Shown here piece by piece: positions 1 to 12,429 of a stretch of 64,000 bases of DNA. Numbering within the stretch: position 1 is the first letter of the stretch; every line of letters begins with the position of its first letter. Source of the stretch: Cliona cf. orientalis (taxonomy: Eukaryota > Porifera > Demospongiae > Clionaida > Clionaidae); the NCBI GenBank assembly GCA_963930775.1, contig OZ005699.1:6903501-6967500 (forward strand), written 5' to 3'. The translations under genes were made by a program, and so were the position numbers. The notes beneath the pieces were generated by a model, which was not told the origin of the DNA, made no database searches, and was given only the letters and a program-made list of their open reading frames with translations.

Positions 1-573
1 AATAAATTAACATTCCATTGGGTACCAAGGGTCCTATCGTGTACAAACGCGCACGCACACAGTCATTAATTTGCATACCATTCATGCCCACACAGTCATG
101 TGACTTGATCCGTGCATCTGATTGGAGCGCACTGTATGTTGCACGGACGACATGGGCCCTATATATACACATTTGTCCAGATCCCTTCTCTCCGCGTGCG
201 TGAAAGCTGGGTACGAGACTACTGCTTAATTTGTCCCTGCATCCCGTCTATTTCCATTATCCTTAATTATGTATGTCTATGAATAATCAGGGCCACCCAT
301 ACACGCTAATTCAGCTGATTGAGTCAATGTTTTTTCTATTTGTCTATTTAGATGAAATAACAGCAGGAGCAGCAGCAAGATCGTTGTTTCTCCAAAGTTG
401 GGGTGTATAATTCAATACCAACGAAAGCTTCTGAACAGTAAAAGTACTAGTAATAGTATTACAGTCTTTTGAACGAATTATTATTTATAATTGTGTAATG
501 TTATTGGAACCGTTTTAATATTGAAAATGAAATTTAATACACATTGTTGCATGTTACAGAAGCACACGACAAT

Positions 574-738
574 CCCTACTGAACACACTAAATAAGTGCT
601 GTGCAACACACTATTTCAGTGTTGTAGAACACACCAAATGGAGGGTGTTGACTGACACACTTTTGGCGTGTTAAATTTAAGTACCTGTACTGACACACCA
701 AAAGTGTGTCACCACAACACACTATTTTTAACAGTGTG
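574..738. repeat. CACAC-rich inverted-repeat element
   Basis: This short element is built from repeated 'aacacac' units. TGACACACTTTTGGCGTGTT (from 653) is inverted relative to the copy at 691-711, which is also close to self-complementary. It looks like a small foldback or MITE. No coding potential is seen from 1 to 573 or from 739 to 1342. Confidence 0.55.
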
Positions 739-1342
739 CAGACGACTCCAAAGGTGCATAGTCATGTCACTAACTGAAACCTACTGTAACAAAATTAATA
801 GTATACAGTGACTAATCTATAATAATGTATGTACAAACAAGTGTAAACACATTATATATAATTTTGTCCTTTTCTATGTAATTTTTTGGAAAAATGATGC
901 TATAGCTAATTGAAGCTATCACATGTTGTGATCACAAGTTGTGATATCAGAACTCCATGAAGGGATTTTTGATTGTAAATATCACGTGAGAGAAAATGGA
1001 CTACAACAATACGAACAGCTGCCTGTCAGTGAGAATAAATTAAAATAAATTGGATCAATATGCTGGAATAGCTATACATCAACTTTGTGCCACGTGTACA
1101 TGTGGTGCATAATTATTATACTCCAATAAGTCTACAGTGCAAAGCCATGCAGGTGACTCTGATGAGCATACCTATTATATGGGTTCAGTATGGCACTGTT
1201 CTCCTGAGTAATGCATGGCTATCAAGAAATAATCAGAGAAATTTTAGATATAGTAGTAGAGCTCTGTCACTGGATTTCAATTCAAACATTCATGAGTGGC
1301 CCCAAAGAATTAGTGTAGCATTGTTGACTAAGGATTAGTAAC

Positions 1343-1571
1343 GAAGGGCTGAGAACCATAGTGGGCTAATCCACAAAATTTAATGTTGAATTAGCCCCCC
1401 GAATCTTGAAAATAATTATGTTTAAAATGTGTTTCATGCATGAGCTACAGAAAATTCACATTTCTGAAAATTTCAATAACTTGGTAGAGTACAATGTATG
1501 GTTTTTAGTCCATTTTTGTGCTTTTTAGACAATTTAATTTGGGATTAGCCCACTATGGTTCTCGACCCTTC
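1343..1571. mobile_element. MITE with about 30-bp terminal inverted repeats
   Basis: The left end at 1343-1372 (gaagggctgagaaccatagt...) is the inverse of the right end at 1542-1571, with only a few mismatches. The interior is about 170 bp, AT-rich and non-coding. I infer a non-autonomous DNA transposon of unassigned superfamily. Confidence 0.8.
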
Positions 1572-2067
1572 TTTAATTTTTTTTAATTTTGCATGGTATG
1601 ACATAATTCACAATTATTGAGCCGAGCTGTCTCATAATGTATTATAAAGATATCTAACAGAAGCAATATGATCACCAGTTATAGATGACCAATCCATGCA
1701 TTCATGCACTTATTAAACTTGTAAGTCATCTATATAGTATCACAGTAGCTTTGTAATCAGTGAATGGCCTAGTAGTCATGCTGTTTATGGTTATAGTGCC
1801 GCAGTTTCAAAATCTATATAGCTCTATTCTCTACAGAATCAAATTTATACAATGAAGTCTTTAACTCTTCTGTTCCCTATGGCATTGCATGCACTTTTCA
1901 GATAAAACTGCTGCCTTGGGACTCATTGGATGATCACAGACAACAACAAGCTGATATATAGTTTTTATTATGTAGTATGCTATGATTGATCATCTGGCAT
2001 AGACTACATTGTATCTGACATTGAGTCGGTAGACTCCATAATTATAAGTAGGGATGGCCCAGACACA

Positions 2068-2839
2068 ATAGACCTGGGCCAAATATTCCTTTAAATTTGT
2101 TCATTATTCAAATAATGATTATTCTTCACTTATCTACCCTATTATTCAAGAGAAAGTTACTTATTATTCTTAATAAAATGCAAATGAACATCATGGATAT
2201 GACCAGAATGTATATGCACATTTTGGCCAACAATTGCTCCAGCAGAAATACTCACTGCCTACAGCTCACTGTTCCATTTGCTCACACCAACTCCTACAAA
2301 TATTCTTTTTTTCCTCATAAAATACAACAGTGGAACTCCCTGGACACAAGTTGTGTATTTGCTAGTTCCTACACGTCTTTCATGCATAGTTTATCTTAAT
2401 CACTGTTATTATTTGTGTATATTGTTAGCTACCGTCATACATCTATGTATTTTTTTTTAGTAGTAGATATATTATAGGGCATGCACTTGATTAGCTATGT
2501 GCTATTGTATGTCCGTTGCATTATGCATAAAGTATTATAGAGAAAAAAAAAAAAAAAAACAAGTGCTGATTCAGAATTTCATGCAGATTTTCTCGTAAGT
2601 TCTGAGGGAAATTTTAGCACTCCCAAAAATGATTGACGACTAATTTTCTGAGCTGTTTGCTCAAGTGCTTCCTCTATTTGACCACAGACTCATGTCACAT
2701 GACACAAAGTTTTCTATTTTAAACACACATTGTCTACTTCCTTGCAATGAGCAGTTGAAAAGCCCATTATTCAATTTAATTCTTCAAGAAGCTACCTATT
2801 ATTCAAAAAATTATTCACGAATATTTGGTCCAGGCCTAC
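2068..2839. mobile_element. Inverted-repeat element interrupted by a LINE tail
   Basis: The segment 2068-2088 (atagacctgggccaaatatt) is inverted at 2819-2839. Both arms continue with related 'ctattattca' motifs. The LINE 3' end at about 2240-2559 lies inside, so the element was probably split by the LINE insertion. The rest of 2840-4490 is AT-rich and I see no gene in it. Confidence 0.5.
2240..2559 (+). mobile_element. 5'-truncated LINE 3' end with poly(A)
   Basis: The reading frame at 2247-2399 encodes a peptide containing 'YKYSFFPHKIQQWNSL' and then stops. This matches the usual C-terminus of non-LTR retrotransposon reverse-transcriptase ORFs, where 'Y..SFFP.TI..WN.LP' is followed by a short tail. 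A 3' UTR of about 140 bp follows and ends in a run of 17 A at 2543-2559, as expected for target-primed insertion. Only the last part of the element is present. The clade cannot be assigned from this fragment. Confidence 0.65.
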
Positions 2840-4489
2840 CAGACACTATAGATATAATATTATCATGCATAATAGCATACATTGTACTACAGTGAGTAGT
2901 CACATCAAAGGCACCACCATGTGCTTATCGAATGGTATAGTCAAACTATAGCTGTAGTACAAGTCTACTGAGGTTATCACATACACTCAGTGGTTATGCA
3001 AATAGACACCTCGTGTATGTGTGATAACTTCAGCAGTGTGTAGTTTATGTACAACTTAGAACATGATTGTGATAACTCATAAACAAGTATAGGAGCTTAT
3101 TAATTTCATATTCGTGATCTAGACTAAGACAGTAGTGGCAAGATATAAGAAAAATATGTTGAATTTATGATGATGATAACCGGTTCTCGTGGTTCCTGTG
3201 GTTCTCGTCTCACCGCGCTGTAGCGGTCTTGTCTGCTAGGCTCCTTCCAGATTTATAGCCCTGTCTGAACCTTTTATCCCTGTCTGAACCTGTGTACGAA
3301 GCCATTCTTCGATATTTTAGCACTAAGTTCATTGGCAGCTTGACTTTGGATCGACCGCACCTACGCAGGGTGATAGGCATGCAAAATAGCTAATCTATAA
3401 TGGCTATGGATGCTGGATGCTAGATGTGGATATTAATGAATGCAGCCAAGTACTAACCTAGCTCTAATATAGTCTCCAAGTCAGCAGATTTTAGAGGATA
3501 TTGATAGCAATGCATTGAACTCTTTGTAGTCTCTAAGGAGAAGGTATATTATGGATATCTATAGCCTTGATGTTTTGAAAATCAGCCATTGGTTGGTATA
3601 AGCCAAAATCATACACAGGCTGGCAGCATGAGGTTGAATGTTGCAACTAATATACACGGTTGACTTGTATAATTATATACTGCGTGCATGAAGATGTTTG
3701 AATCACCAAAATCAGCTATAATAGCTATAATACTGTAGTCTATAATAATGTACAATGTATTGATGAATCAGATAGAGTACAAATTAAAGTGCTAATTAAG
3801 GTCCCATGTTAGTTCATGGTGGATTAATTATGGAGGCAATAATAATTATTAGCTAAAGAGATATTTACAACATCCCAATGATACTGTTAGTAAACTCATG
3901 ATAATAATTATTATCTATTTAAAACAAAGTGTGACTCAGAGTATTATTGATAATAATTTCATAATATGGAAAATACGAAGTGTGAGTATTAATTATATGG
4001 AAAATGCAACAGCACCAAGCACACTCAACTGAGGATCTATGATATTGAGCTGCATTATGAATTACCCGGCCGTTCATGTAGGCCATTATTTAGTTATAAG
4101 TGCATACATGTACAACCACAATGACACTGTGACCTAATAATTATATTCAGGTTCATAATAGTTTTAGTATGCTTTGAAAGAAATATCCTTCATAATTACA
4201 GTGACTTTTAACTATGCTTTTATCTACTGGCTATTATACCGGCGGCTTTATCAACTGTATACATTTGAATTCTTAAATACTTATTAATCTTGCCTCCCTG
4301 CTAAACCATGCCCACACAATTATAATGTTATTATAATTTTGCTCTTCAGATCGAGGGTATTTGAAAGGAACCACATCATATGATTGATCAGTATCATCTT
4401 GAAAGTAGAAATTTATGGTGTGCGATACAGCATCAGCCATCTAGAGCTGCCCACTAGCATATCTACCAGCCTGCCGGAAGCAAAAATCA

Positions 4490-4690
4490 GGACAAACTTA
4501 CTGAAAAAGTGGGATTTTGGGTCTAAAAGTGGGATATTCTTACAAATATAGCTAAAATGTTCAAGTTTAGTGACAAATTAGTGCCCGAAAACCTGGGACA
4601 GAGAGAGAAAAAAACGTGGGACAGCAGCAAATTTTGGACCAAAAATTGGGACTGTCCCCGTCTAAAAGCGGGACAGTTGGTAAATACGCA
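4490..4690. repeat. Degenerate repeat with 'gggac' motifs
   Basis: Short phrases such as 'aaagtgggat', 'gggacag' and 'ggactgtcccc' recur on both strands. A related phrase (ggacagtcccgg) occurs near 9235. This is probably transposon debris downstream of the membrane-protein pseudogene. No ORF is present. Confidence 0.35.
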
Positions 4691-4813
4691 CTAGTCTTAT
4701 ATCTACTTAATAATAACAGAATTTAATATGATATTCACGCATGCAAAAAATTAATGTACATAAAAAGCTAGTAGTAGTCCTTTATTGCATGGTTCATGCA
4801 TTGAAATTTACTA

Positions 4814-7800
4814 TCAGTCATATGTAGGAGTATCTGCAGTAATCTCTAGCAATAGTGGTTGATTAAGATCAATAGCAACCTCAGTACAAGTTGGTAGAGC
4901 ATGCAGCAAGGTAGTCTCTACATTCCTCACTGTAGTATTATCCTTGACAGCTGCAACTCCCAGAATTTTGCTGAGAAATTGATATCTTTGGATGAAAGGG
5001 AGGATGTGCATTTTCCAAATACTTGAAGACTTAAAAACAAGGCTGGTATGCAAAAATATGATTCCAATGAAAATTATGAAAGCAATTCCAACAGAAATAC
5101 TAGAAAGGATGAGCTGACTTTTGTCATCTTTAGACTCTTTTTTGAGATAAAAAGTAGCCACTGAAAATATTGCCAAGTTGAGAATGAAGGATGACTCTAA
5201 AATATCTTTGTATAGATTCTCATACACTCTTAACAATTTTATTGCTAAGAGTGCAATAGAGACTGAAGATACTGCTAGGATGTTAATACTTTCATTACCA
5301 TTAATTTTGTGTTAATGGCAAAAATGAGGAATAGCCCCAGTCGAGTAAGCAAAAGCAAACCAGTCCAGTAGCGAGTATGCTTCCTGTATGGAGCATGATA
5401 AGCATCCATGAATGGCTTAATCTTGTTCAGCCATGAAAGAATCCACCAGTTAGAGCAACCTTGAAGCCAGTGACCAAAGAAGAGAAGAGAAATGTATGGT
5501 ATGACAAACACCATGATTGATAGGATAGCAAATGATCCAGGAGCAATGTGTTTAGGTTCTCCAAAGAAGCCTATGCTTCCATCGTACAGCCAAATGACAT
5601 AGTAAGAGTCTGGATCATCAGATGAGTTGTAATATTTTAGATTAGTTGAAGAAAGTGGAATAATGACCGCTTGGATTATTTTGCTAAAGGACATTAGAAA
5701 AAGTGTTGCCAAAACTGCCACAGGATTCCGTCCAAGGCATGATCTAGCAACTGACTGAGAGTAACGACAGGCCAGGATAATGCAACCAATAAGAAACCAG
5801 AGATAGAATGGAAACAAGAATTGAAACCAGGAGTACACATATATATCCATACCATCATAAAAACAGGTTTCGATTCCAAGGTCAAGATTTACCCATGCAA
5901 TGAAGATGGTAAAATAATTGATGGTTGCCCTGGTAAAGAAAGCCTGATGATTTGCTTGGATGATATTTGCGTAAAAGAATAGGCCATTTAGTGATCCAAA
6001 TGCAACAGTCAGATGAAGAAGAAAGATAACAGCTATAAGAATTATACCAGCCATGATGAAAAATAAAACCAATGCAGCATGCTTATTGTCACATGGAATG
6101 CAATGTAAGCTACCAAGAGCTAGGCTGAAGTTTTCCCGACACTGTCCACACAAAATTCCAGTCCTGTTGAAATCACACTGAACAGAGGGATCATTAAGAG
6201 TCACATTCACTGAGCTATCTCTGCAATAATCAAGTGGACAACGGGAGTCATAAACTGCAAATTCATTATTATTTGTCAGTGAAATCCAAAAGGAGTTCTT
6301 GATACGCTCAAATGAACTATCATCGATGAAGCAGTTTTGAGTGAGATTTCGGACATTCCTGTTACAAGTACATTTATTATCACCTCCTGATATTGCAAAT
6401 CCAACTGGACATCGCTCGATAAAAATACTAAAAATTTGATAATAATCTTGACTGTCATCAAAATTCCGGCATGGATTTTCAGTTATTAGCCTAAACATTA
6501 CTGATTTATCCTCTTCAGATGAATATAGCCGATAATACACACTTGTACATAAAGAATTCACTGTTTGGCTCAATGGATGTAGGCGGTGTTTATTACTCAA
6601 TAAGTTGTCAACAAATATGTTTGCTGGTACTGGATAACCACCCTGATCTAATGCTTTCATTGTGAAGTTGAATTGCTGCCCAGGATGTACATTTATTAAA
6701 TGATATGTCTGCTTGAAAACAAATATGTGACTCAATCGAATTACCCATGATGGTCTAGTAAGAACTAGAATATCAGTTGTACAAGACTCGATCTGTTTAG
6801 CTGGTGATGATATTATGCTTACAACTGATTTATTGTGTGGAATTATTTCTGATATGCTAAAGAACACTTTAAGTGCATCCTTATTGTAGACATTGCTTAA
6901 TTTTGTATCACATTCATCTGATTCCAGTTTGTAACTAGTCCTATAGTATAGTCTGCACTCACTCAAACGACCTCGATCGAGCAGAATTAAGCTTAAAATA
7001 GAGGGTGATATTTATTTCATTAGGATATGAACTGTGATTCAGAATTGAGATGAAGCATTGCAAAGGTACTGGAGCAGTTGGTCCTTCTGAACTGTAACAT
7101 TCAGAATCTCCAAAATAGAGTGCACCACCGCTATCATAGGCATGATTCATAATAAAGGAAATATTGAGGACTGGTACCAAAATCATTTCAATATATGAGA
7201 TTTGTTCTGAACCTATTGCTCCACCATCAAATGCTGTGTTTGCAATAAAAATTATGTTCCCTGTAATTATTAAAATGTTGTTAGCATCGCCTGCTGAAAT
7301 AGCTCCTCCTACATTTGTGGCTGTATTCTGTTGGAATATTATATCGGTAACCATAGATTCTGAAGTCGGAGTTATTGAACGATGTGACAGTGTATGATTG
7401 CTGTTAAACAAAATATTTGTATCAGATATGTACAATGCACCACCATTCAGTTCTGCACTGTTATTTACTAGAGAGACATTTCCATACAATATTAAACTTA
7501 TGCTGCGAAGATACATTGCTCCACCATTATGTGCATGGTTGCTATGAAATGAAATCGAACCAAACAAGGATATTGTGCCGTCTCGAGCTGCTATTGCTCC
7601 ACCATCCCGGAGTGATTTAGAATGGGCAGTATTCCCCTCAAATGAAGAATATCCATCAATTGCAACTATAACAGTAGATTCTGCGAAAGCAATTGCACCA
7701 CCTCCTGCATAGTACAATACGGTAGTTGTATCATAGTTGCATGTACTAACAAGAAATTCTCTCTTGCCGTGAGCAATATTATTCACAAAATGATTGGACC

Positions 7801-8465
7801 CATTCAATTTCAGTAAACCATTATATAAGTATATACTTCCTCCACATGATGCAGCATTACTGATGAAGATATTGTTTCCGGTGACTGTTAAATTTGATGC
7901 TGACATCATCAGTGCCGCACCATAATTAAATAATCCATGAACTCCAACAAATTTTGAATCTCTGATGGCTACTGAACTCTCGTGACTCATAACTGCACTA
8001 CAGCCAACCCCACCATCACCAATAACTGAAATATCTGACAATTGAACCAATTGTGATGTTCTGAATACTATACTAAAGGTAAAGTTATCTAGAAGAGTGA
8101 ATACAATCGAAGAAACTTCGATATTTGAACACTCATCCCATGTAATACTGACTAATGAATCAAGTAAAACATTAGGGACATCACTATCTGACAAACCTTG
8201 AAAGGTGTATATTCACAAAATTCAAACTGCTGTTCAGCATATGACTGCCAGGTTCAAAGTAAAAAATGGTGTCACATTTGAAATACATTTCTGGTTGATT
8301 TGCATACTCTTGGAGAGCGAGACAAGTGGAATGATCAGCAGTCTGAGAGCAATCAAGCGTCTCATTTGGAGTGACGTAATACTTTAAAGCGGCTATCTCA
8401 AGTTTTAATATGTCAGATGATGTCATCAAAAATGCCAGCAGCATAGGTAACCATTTCTGGACCAT
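4814..8465 (-). pseudogene. Beta-helix plus multi-pass membrane protein, three frameshifts
   Basis: Four reading frames on the minus strand together make one protein of a family common in sponges. Frame 1 (8465-8184) starts at a true ATG with a hydrophobic signal peptide and a 'YYVTPNETLDC' start. Frame 2 (to 6959) is a right-handed beta-helix region with repeats of the type 'NxA..GGAIxxxxxx', like chlamydial Pmp repeats. Frame 3 (to 5275) holds a Cys-rich module (CTCNRN, CPLDYC, CDFNRTGILCGQC) and about six membrane segments. Frame 4 (from about 5310 to 4814) adds two to three more membrane segments and a cytosolic tail ending in PTYD. Homologous reading passes from frame to frame near 8200, 6975 and 5310 with no usable GT-AG intron, so single-base-type indels are needed. 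Either this is a young pseudogene or the assembly has indel errors. If intact, it would be a cell-surface protein. Its function is not known to me. Confidence 0.75.
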
Positions 8466-9655
8466 TTTTATGTGGATGCTGTTATAAAGTAGCTAGTTAA
8501 GATCAACCTGAAGCTGGAAGCAATATGATTTTCATCCAAAGATTTTGATTCTCACTTATGGTAGCTAGCTACTAGCTAGTTCCTCCAGAATACAGAACTA
8601 GCTGCTGAATCAGATATTAAATAGTACACAATTTGTAGTACATTAATTTGAATGTCCCAATTTTCATGTTTACTCTTGAGGCTAAGGCTACTTTACTTTT
8701 TGTGAACAACTGGGAGATCCCAATGGAAAAACATGCAGGAAAGATCACGTAAATTATTTTAGAACTGCTAGCCTAAGGTTATACATGTATACTAACAGCT
8801 AGAGTAACATTGTGTGTCACTTTCTGAGACTAGTTTAAATTACCAGGTATTCTTCTGCAGCTGGATATATACATGCATTCAGATAAATGTTGACGATGTG
8901 AACTGTATAGCTCCTATATATTACTGTATGGTTCATTGTACAGCACTGGACGTATTGCATTGAGTAATGTAATAATAATAATATACTAATAAATTATAAT
9001 ATTATGATCGGACACTGCATGATGTTACTGGCATTGAGTGATGATACTGCATTGTATATATACCTCCCTGGTATCTGCTCAATCCATGTAATATAGTACA
9101 GCTAGGGAACCCCGAGAACCACAGAAACCATTTCTGAATTGGAAAAATAACACTTTTTCATCTTAAATCTAGCCATATCTAATAGGTTGTCATACACTGA
9201 GCCATAGTCTCCAACTGTCCCTGAATCTCCGGGACAGTCCCGGATTTTTAGCAACTGTCCCGCTTCCCCGAAGGCTCTACTACTAGTGGTGATGAAAATC
9301 ATCTGTGCGGGGCGAGCCTTCGCAAAAGTCACTAGATTTCTTTGAAGCATGCGTGCGCACATGGGGTTGGTACCCCCAATAGCTAGGCCTGAGAAGCTAC
9401 CACGACAGTGAAAGTATCACAGATTGCTAGTATAATAGCTATAGTCCAATAATGTTGATCACCTACTATATTTAGTAGTCTACATGCCATGATCATGAGT
9501 CCAAGTACCTGTCACTGATATAGCCAGGCCCTGAGAGGATAAGCCTCCATGCAGTCATCTTCATGCTCAGGAAAGTGCAGTCTACCAGTGATGTTAATCG
9601 TGGACCTGAGCCTTGCCAGAGTGGTACAGCACTCACCTTTCCAGTTTTATGCCTT
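8466..9655. other. Gene-free stretch upstream of membrane-protein pseudogene
   Basis: This stretch is AT-rich DNA that would hold the 5' flank of the minus-strand pseudogene. A short piece at 9220-9260 resembles the 'gggac' repeat at 4.5 kb. Short ORFs here show no recognisable domain. Confidence 0.4.
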
Positions 9656-9915
9656 TGTAACGCCACGCTCAGTCCCGATCCCCAAGTCACACTGGTTGGC
9701 AGGCTCACTCGCGTCCGCGAGTGGTCGCAGGACCCCGGACGGGCCCCCACCTGTAACGATTGCTCCCTGCCTGCGCTCTCTTACAGTAGTTGTAGGTATT
9801 AAACAAGGGGAAATACTAGGGAGAACTGAACAATACACACATGCACACACTATTTATATAGTCCATGACGTAATACAGGAAGTAGTCAGTTGCATAATGT
9901 TTCCTGTTCGTTACA

Positions 9916-10110
9916 TATCCCCACCCTTAAGTTCAGGGCGTCCTCGACCTGGGTTCTTCACTCGACAATAATTGTTTTCAAAGTGTCTTGGTTGTTTTTG
10001 TTGATTGCATCGACGTCCCCACCCTTAGGGAATACTACGCTCTCGGACTTGACTTGGTTCTCCTTTAACTTGTGACTCTTGGCCATTTCCGGGTGATCCC
10101 CACCCTTAGC
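9916..10110 (-). repeat. Three purine-tract-like repeats inside LTR element
   Basis: The motif tccccaccctta occurs at about 9918, 10016 and 10100. On the element's own strand this reads AAGGGTGGGGA three times, about 90 bp apart. The copy next to the LTR is the likely polypurine tract. The others may be extra priming sites or relics of a small tandem duplication. Confidence 0.55.
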
Positions 10111-11177
10111 TGGTACTATACACTCTTGCACTTGATTTGCTCGCCATGCGATTCGTAACTTGTCACTGATTTGTCTCAGTCTCCTTCTGAATCCGACTTT
10201 CTTGTCATCCCACTTCCTAGGGATCTCATACTCTCCATTAAAGTCTCTACCTCACTCTGCAACCAGAGTACCCACCACCAGTCCTGTGCTCAGGTAATCC
10301 ACTTCCTTGTGGTTCCCCTTCTGTGGTCTCCACCTGGTTCTACCAGCTTCTGTGAACTCCGCCTGGCTCCGTCGATGCTGTGGTCTCCACCTGGCCACCT
10401 GCCAGTCTCTGTGGTCTCCACCCTGTCTCCGCCAGTCCTGCCGTCCACCTGGTTCTACCAGTTCCTGTGGTCTCCACCTCCACTGCACCTCTGACTGTCT
10501 GTGGTGTCAGCTGGATATCCATCATCCAACTCCTTGGGCCTCCAAGCCCACTCAGGTCCTTGAGGTCAACTCCTTCACTGTTGAGGCTGCTTCACATCAA
10601 AGCCCTCACAGCTGAGCAGAGTGCACTAATTGTTTACACTAGCACCATTCATCTAGTCACGCCTTGTCTCACCAGAACAAACCACTTACTCTCCTTGTGG
10701 CCACCAAGTAAAATCCCTTCTCAGCATCAACTAAGTAGCACTGCTGAGGCTTTGCAAACTGCAATCAATATGCAGCACCGCTGTTGCATCTGCGATGTCG
10801 GTATTAAAACGCTGACATGACTTTCGTCTCGGGATTCCATTTCTCGGCAATAACGGGACTCGAAGATACTGCTGACAGTTTCCTTGTCTGTCCTTCGCGT
10901 GGTTTACAAACTCGTTCAATTCTGATCAGTGCTGTCTTGCACAAACTGCCGTCGATCCTGGCAAGGTACGCCAAATGTAACGCCACGCTCAGTCCCGATC
11001 CCCAACTGACGTCACACTGGTTGGCAGACTCACTCGCGTCCACGAGTGGTCGCAGGACCCCGGACGGGCCCCCACCCGGCTGTAACGATTGCTCCTTGCC
11101 TGCGCTCTCTTACAGTAGTTGTAGGTATTAAACAAGGGGAAATACTAGGGAGAACTACACATGCACACACTATTTAT

Positions 11178-11811
11178 TGGGGCGAGCCTGAGCGAGCCCC
11201 ACATAAACGGTACAGCTGTGCGCGAATTATATATTATGGTACGTCCGTCACGCGAAATTATATCCCCAGCATGGCTCTATGGACATAAACGCGATATATT
11301 CTACTACGCATTCTCATGCCTGGGCTATACGGGCCGTATATAAGCCGTTCTAATTTAGCGAATTGCAAATTTACACTCGTGCTTGTATTGCATTGATCAA
11401 TTGATCAATTGACCAAGCTACTGTACCGCGCCGTGGAAGGCTCCAAAGAAGGAGAGAGCGAGACAGAGCTCGTTATCAGCTCAACACTGAGCGCAAGGAC
11501 CAGCTATTAAAGAACGCGATAAAGATAGACTAGACGTGCTGCTCACTGATGATTCTGATAACAGAGGCAATTAAAAATTTTTTATTGACTGTCAGCACTG
11601 CAGGATGGAGGGGAATAGTCTATCATGCAGCTGTAGACCTATAGGCCTACACGGCACTATGAGACTGTCTGTCATTGTTTGCTTGGATCTGTATCAGTGG
11701 TCTTCAAGATATATCGTGCTATGGCTTTATTCAAGTTTTCTAGTCGCAGCTCAGCTAGACATTCAGAGGCTCAGCTCAGGCTCGCCCCAAACAGGCCCTG
11801 CATGACACTAG
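11178..11811. mobile_element. Element nested in the 5' LTR
   Basis: Comparison of the two LTRs shows that about 634 bp is inserted after 'tatttat' in one copy, with right-flank 'tat' giving a 3-bp duplication. The insert starts ggggcgagcctgagcgagcc and ends with a related inverted sequence (ctcaggctcgcccc, about 11780). The same end sequence recurs near 12040, 23325 and 45194, so it marks a dispersed family. No transposase is visible. Confidence 0.7.
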
Positions 11812-11870
11812 TATAGTCCATGACGTAATACAGGAAGTAGTCAGTTGCATAATGTTTCCTGTTCGTTACA

Positions 11871-12160
11871 CCTTGCCTACACTCGAGTTGTCTCTCAGAT
11901 CGATGGTGCAGTGCGGGCGTATGCGCATGCGCACGACGACCATTACCTTACGCGTTCTCTCACTGAAATGATCACCCCGGCCCATGGCCCACAAACCACA
12001 AACATACGTACAAGTACCGCTTCCTGTACCTCGTGTATTCGGGGCTCGCTCAGGCTCGCCCTGAATTATTGGTCCCGGAAGGTCCAGGCACTGTAGCATA
12101 AACACTGTAGTAGCAGTGCAACTATAATCACTTATTGGTGGTAAAATGAACAAGCTGCTT
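11871..12160 (-). repeat. Dispersed repeat, copy 1
   Basis: The reverse complement of this stretch matches 45190-45385. Shared features are the ggggcgagcctgagcgagcc block, the 'gatcatttcagtgag' block, 'catgcgcatacnccgcact' and 'gacaactcgagtgta'. It has no coding potential and is probably a transposon copy whose left part was lost or displaced by the LTR insertion. Confidence 0.6.
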
Positions 12161-12429
12161 GTGGTAGTGCCTTACAAACTGGTTTTTGCAGTAGCAACAC
12201 TACAAGCCGCAAGAGTACTCTTGCTACAAGAGGTTATTAAACTAGGCTTGCAGATTCATGCCGCGAGTCTAGACTATGTATAAGTCATGATCTAAAGCCT
12301 TGAAGACAGTTTTAAGGTACCATTAAATTGCGTGGGCGTGAGGTGGGGGATATGACACCTAAACCACATCAAAGTCATTAGTGAGGTGCATGTTGTGTAA
12401 CCACGCCCTTTTAATTGCACAGGTCTCAG

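Larger units (their letters stand above)
9656..11870 (-). mobile_element. Short non-autonomous LTR retrotransposon
   Basis: Two near-identical direct repeats begin TGTAACG and end CGTTACA, at 9656-9915 (260 bp) and 10976-11870 (the same LTR plus a nested insert). The whole element is flanked by a 4-bp duplication CCTT (9652-9655 and 11871-11874). On the minus strand a purine tract AAGGGTGGGGATA directly precedes the 3' LTR (9916-9928), and TTTGGCGTACCTTGCCAGGA directly follows the 5' LTR, as expected for a gypsy-like primer-binding region. The interior is only about 1.06 kb. It lacks reverse transcriptase or integrase and holds Trp/Gly/Arg-rich tandem repeats at 10260-10520. It must depend on another element for mobility. 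Confidence 0.8.

Noticed and set aside
7164-7620. Plus-strand ORFs opposite the beta-helix region
   Set aside because: They are antisense shadows of the repeated GGAI coding units.
8184-8215. Intron explaining the first frame change in the membrane-protein gene
   Set aside because: A donor-like CAAG|GTTTGT exists, but homologous coding sequence resumes at once (QGLSDSDVPN), leaving no room for an intron.
9102-9362. 86-codon minus-strand ORF as a gene
   Set aside because: It begins inside repeat-like 'gggacag' sequence and has no recognisable domain.
10171-10820. Plus-strand ORFs of 100-146 codons inside the LTR element
   Set aside because: They overlap in three frames and are composed of 'tgtggtctccacctgg' tandem repeats. 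They are compositional, not a gene.
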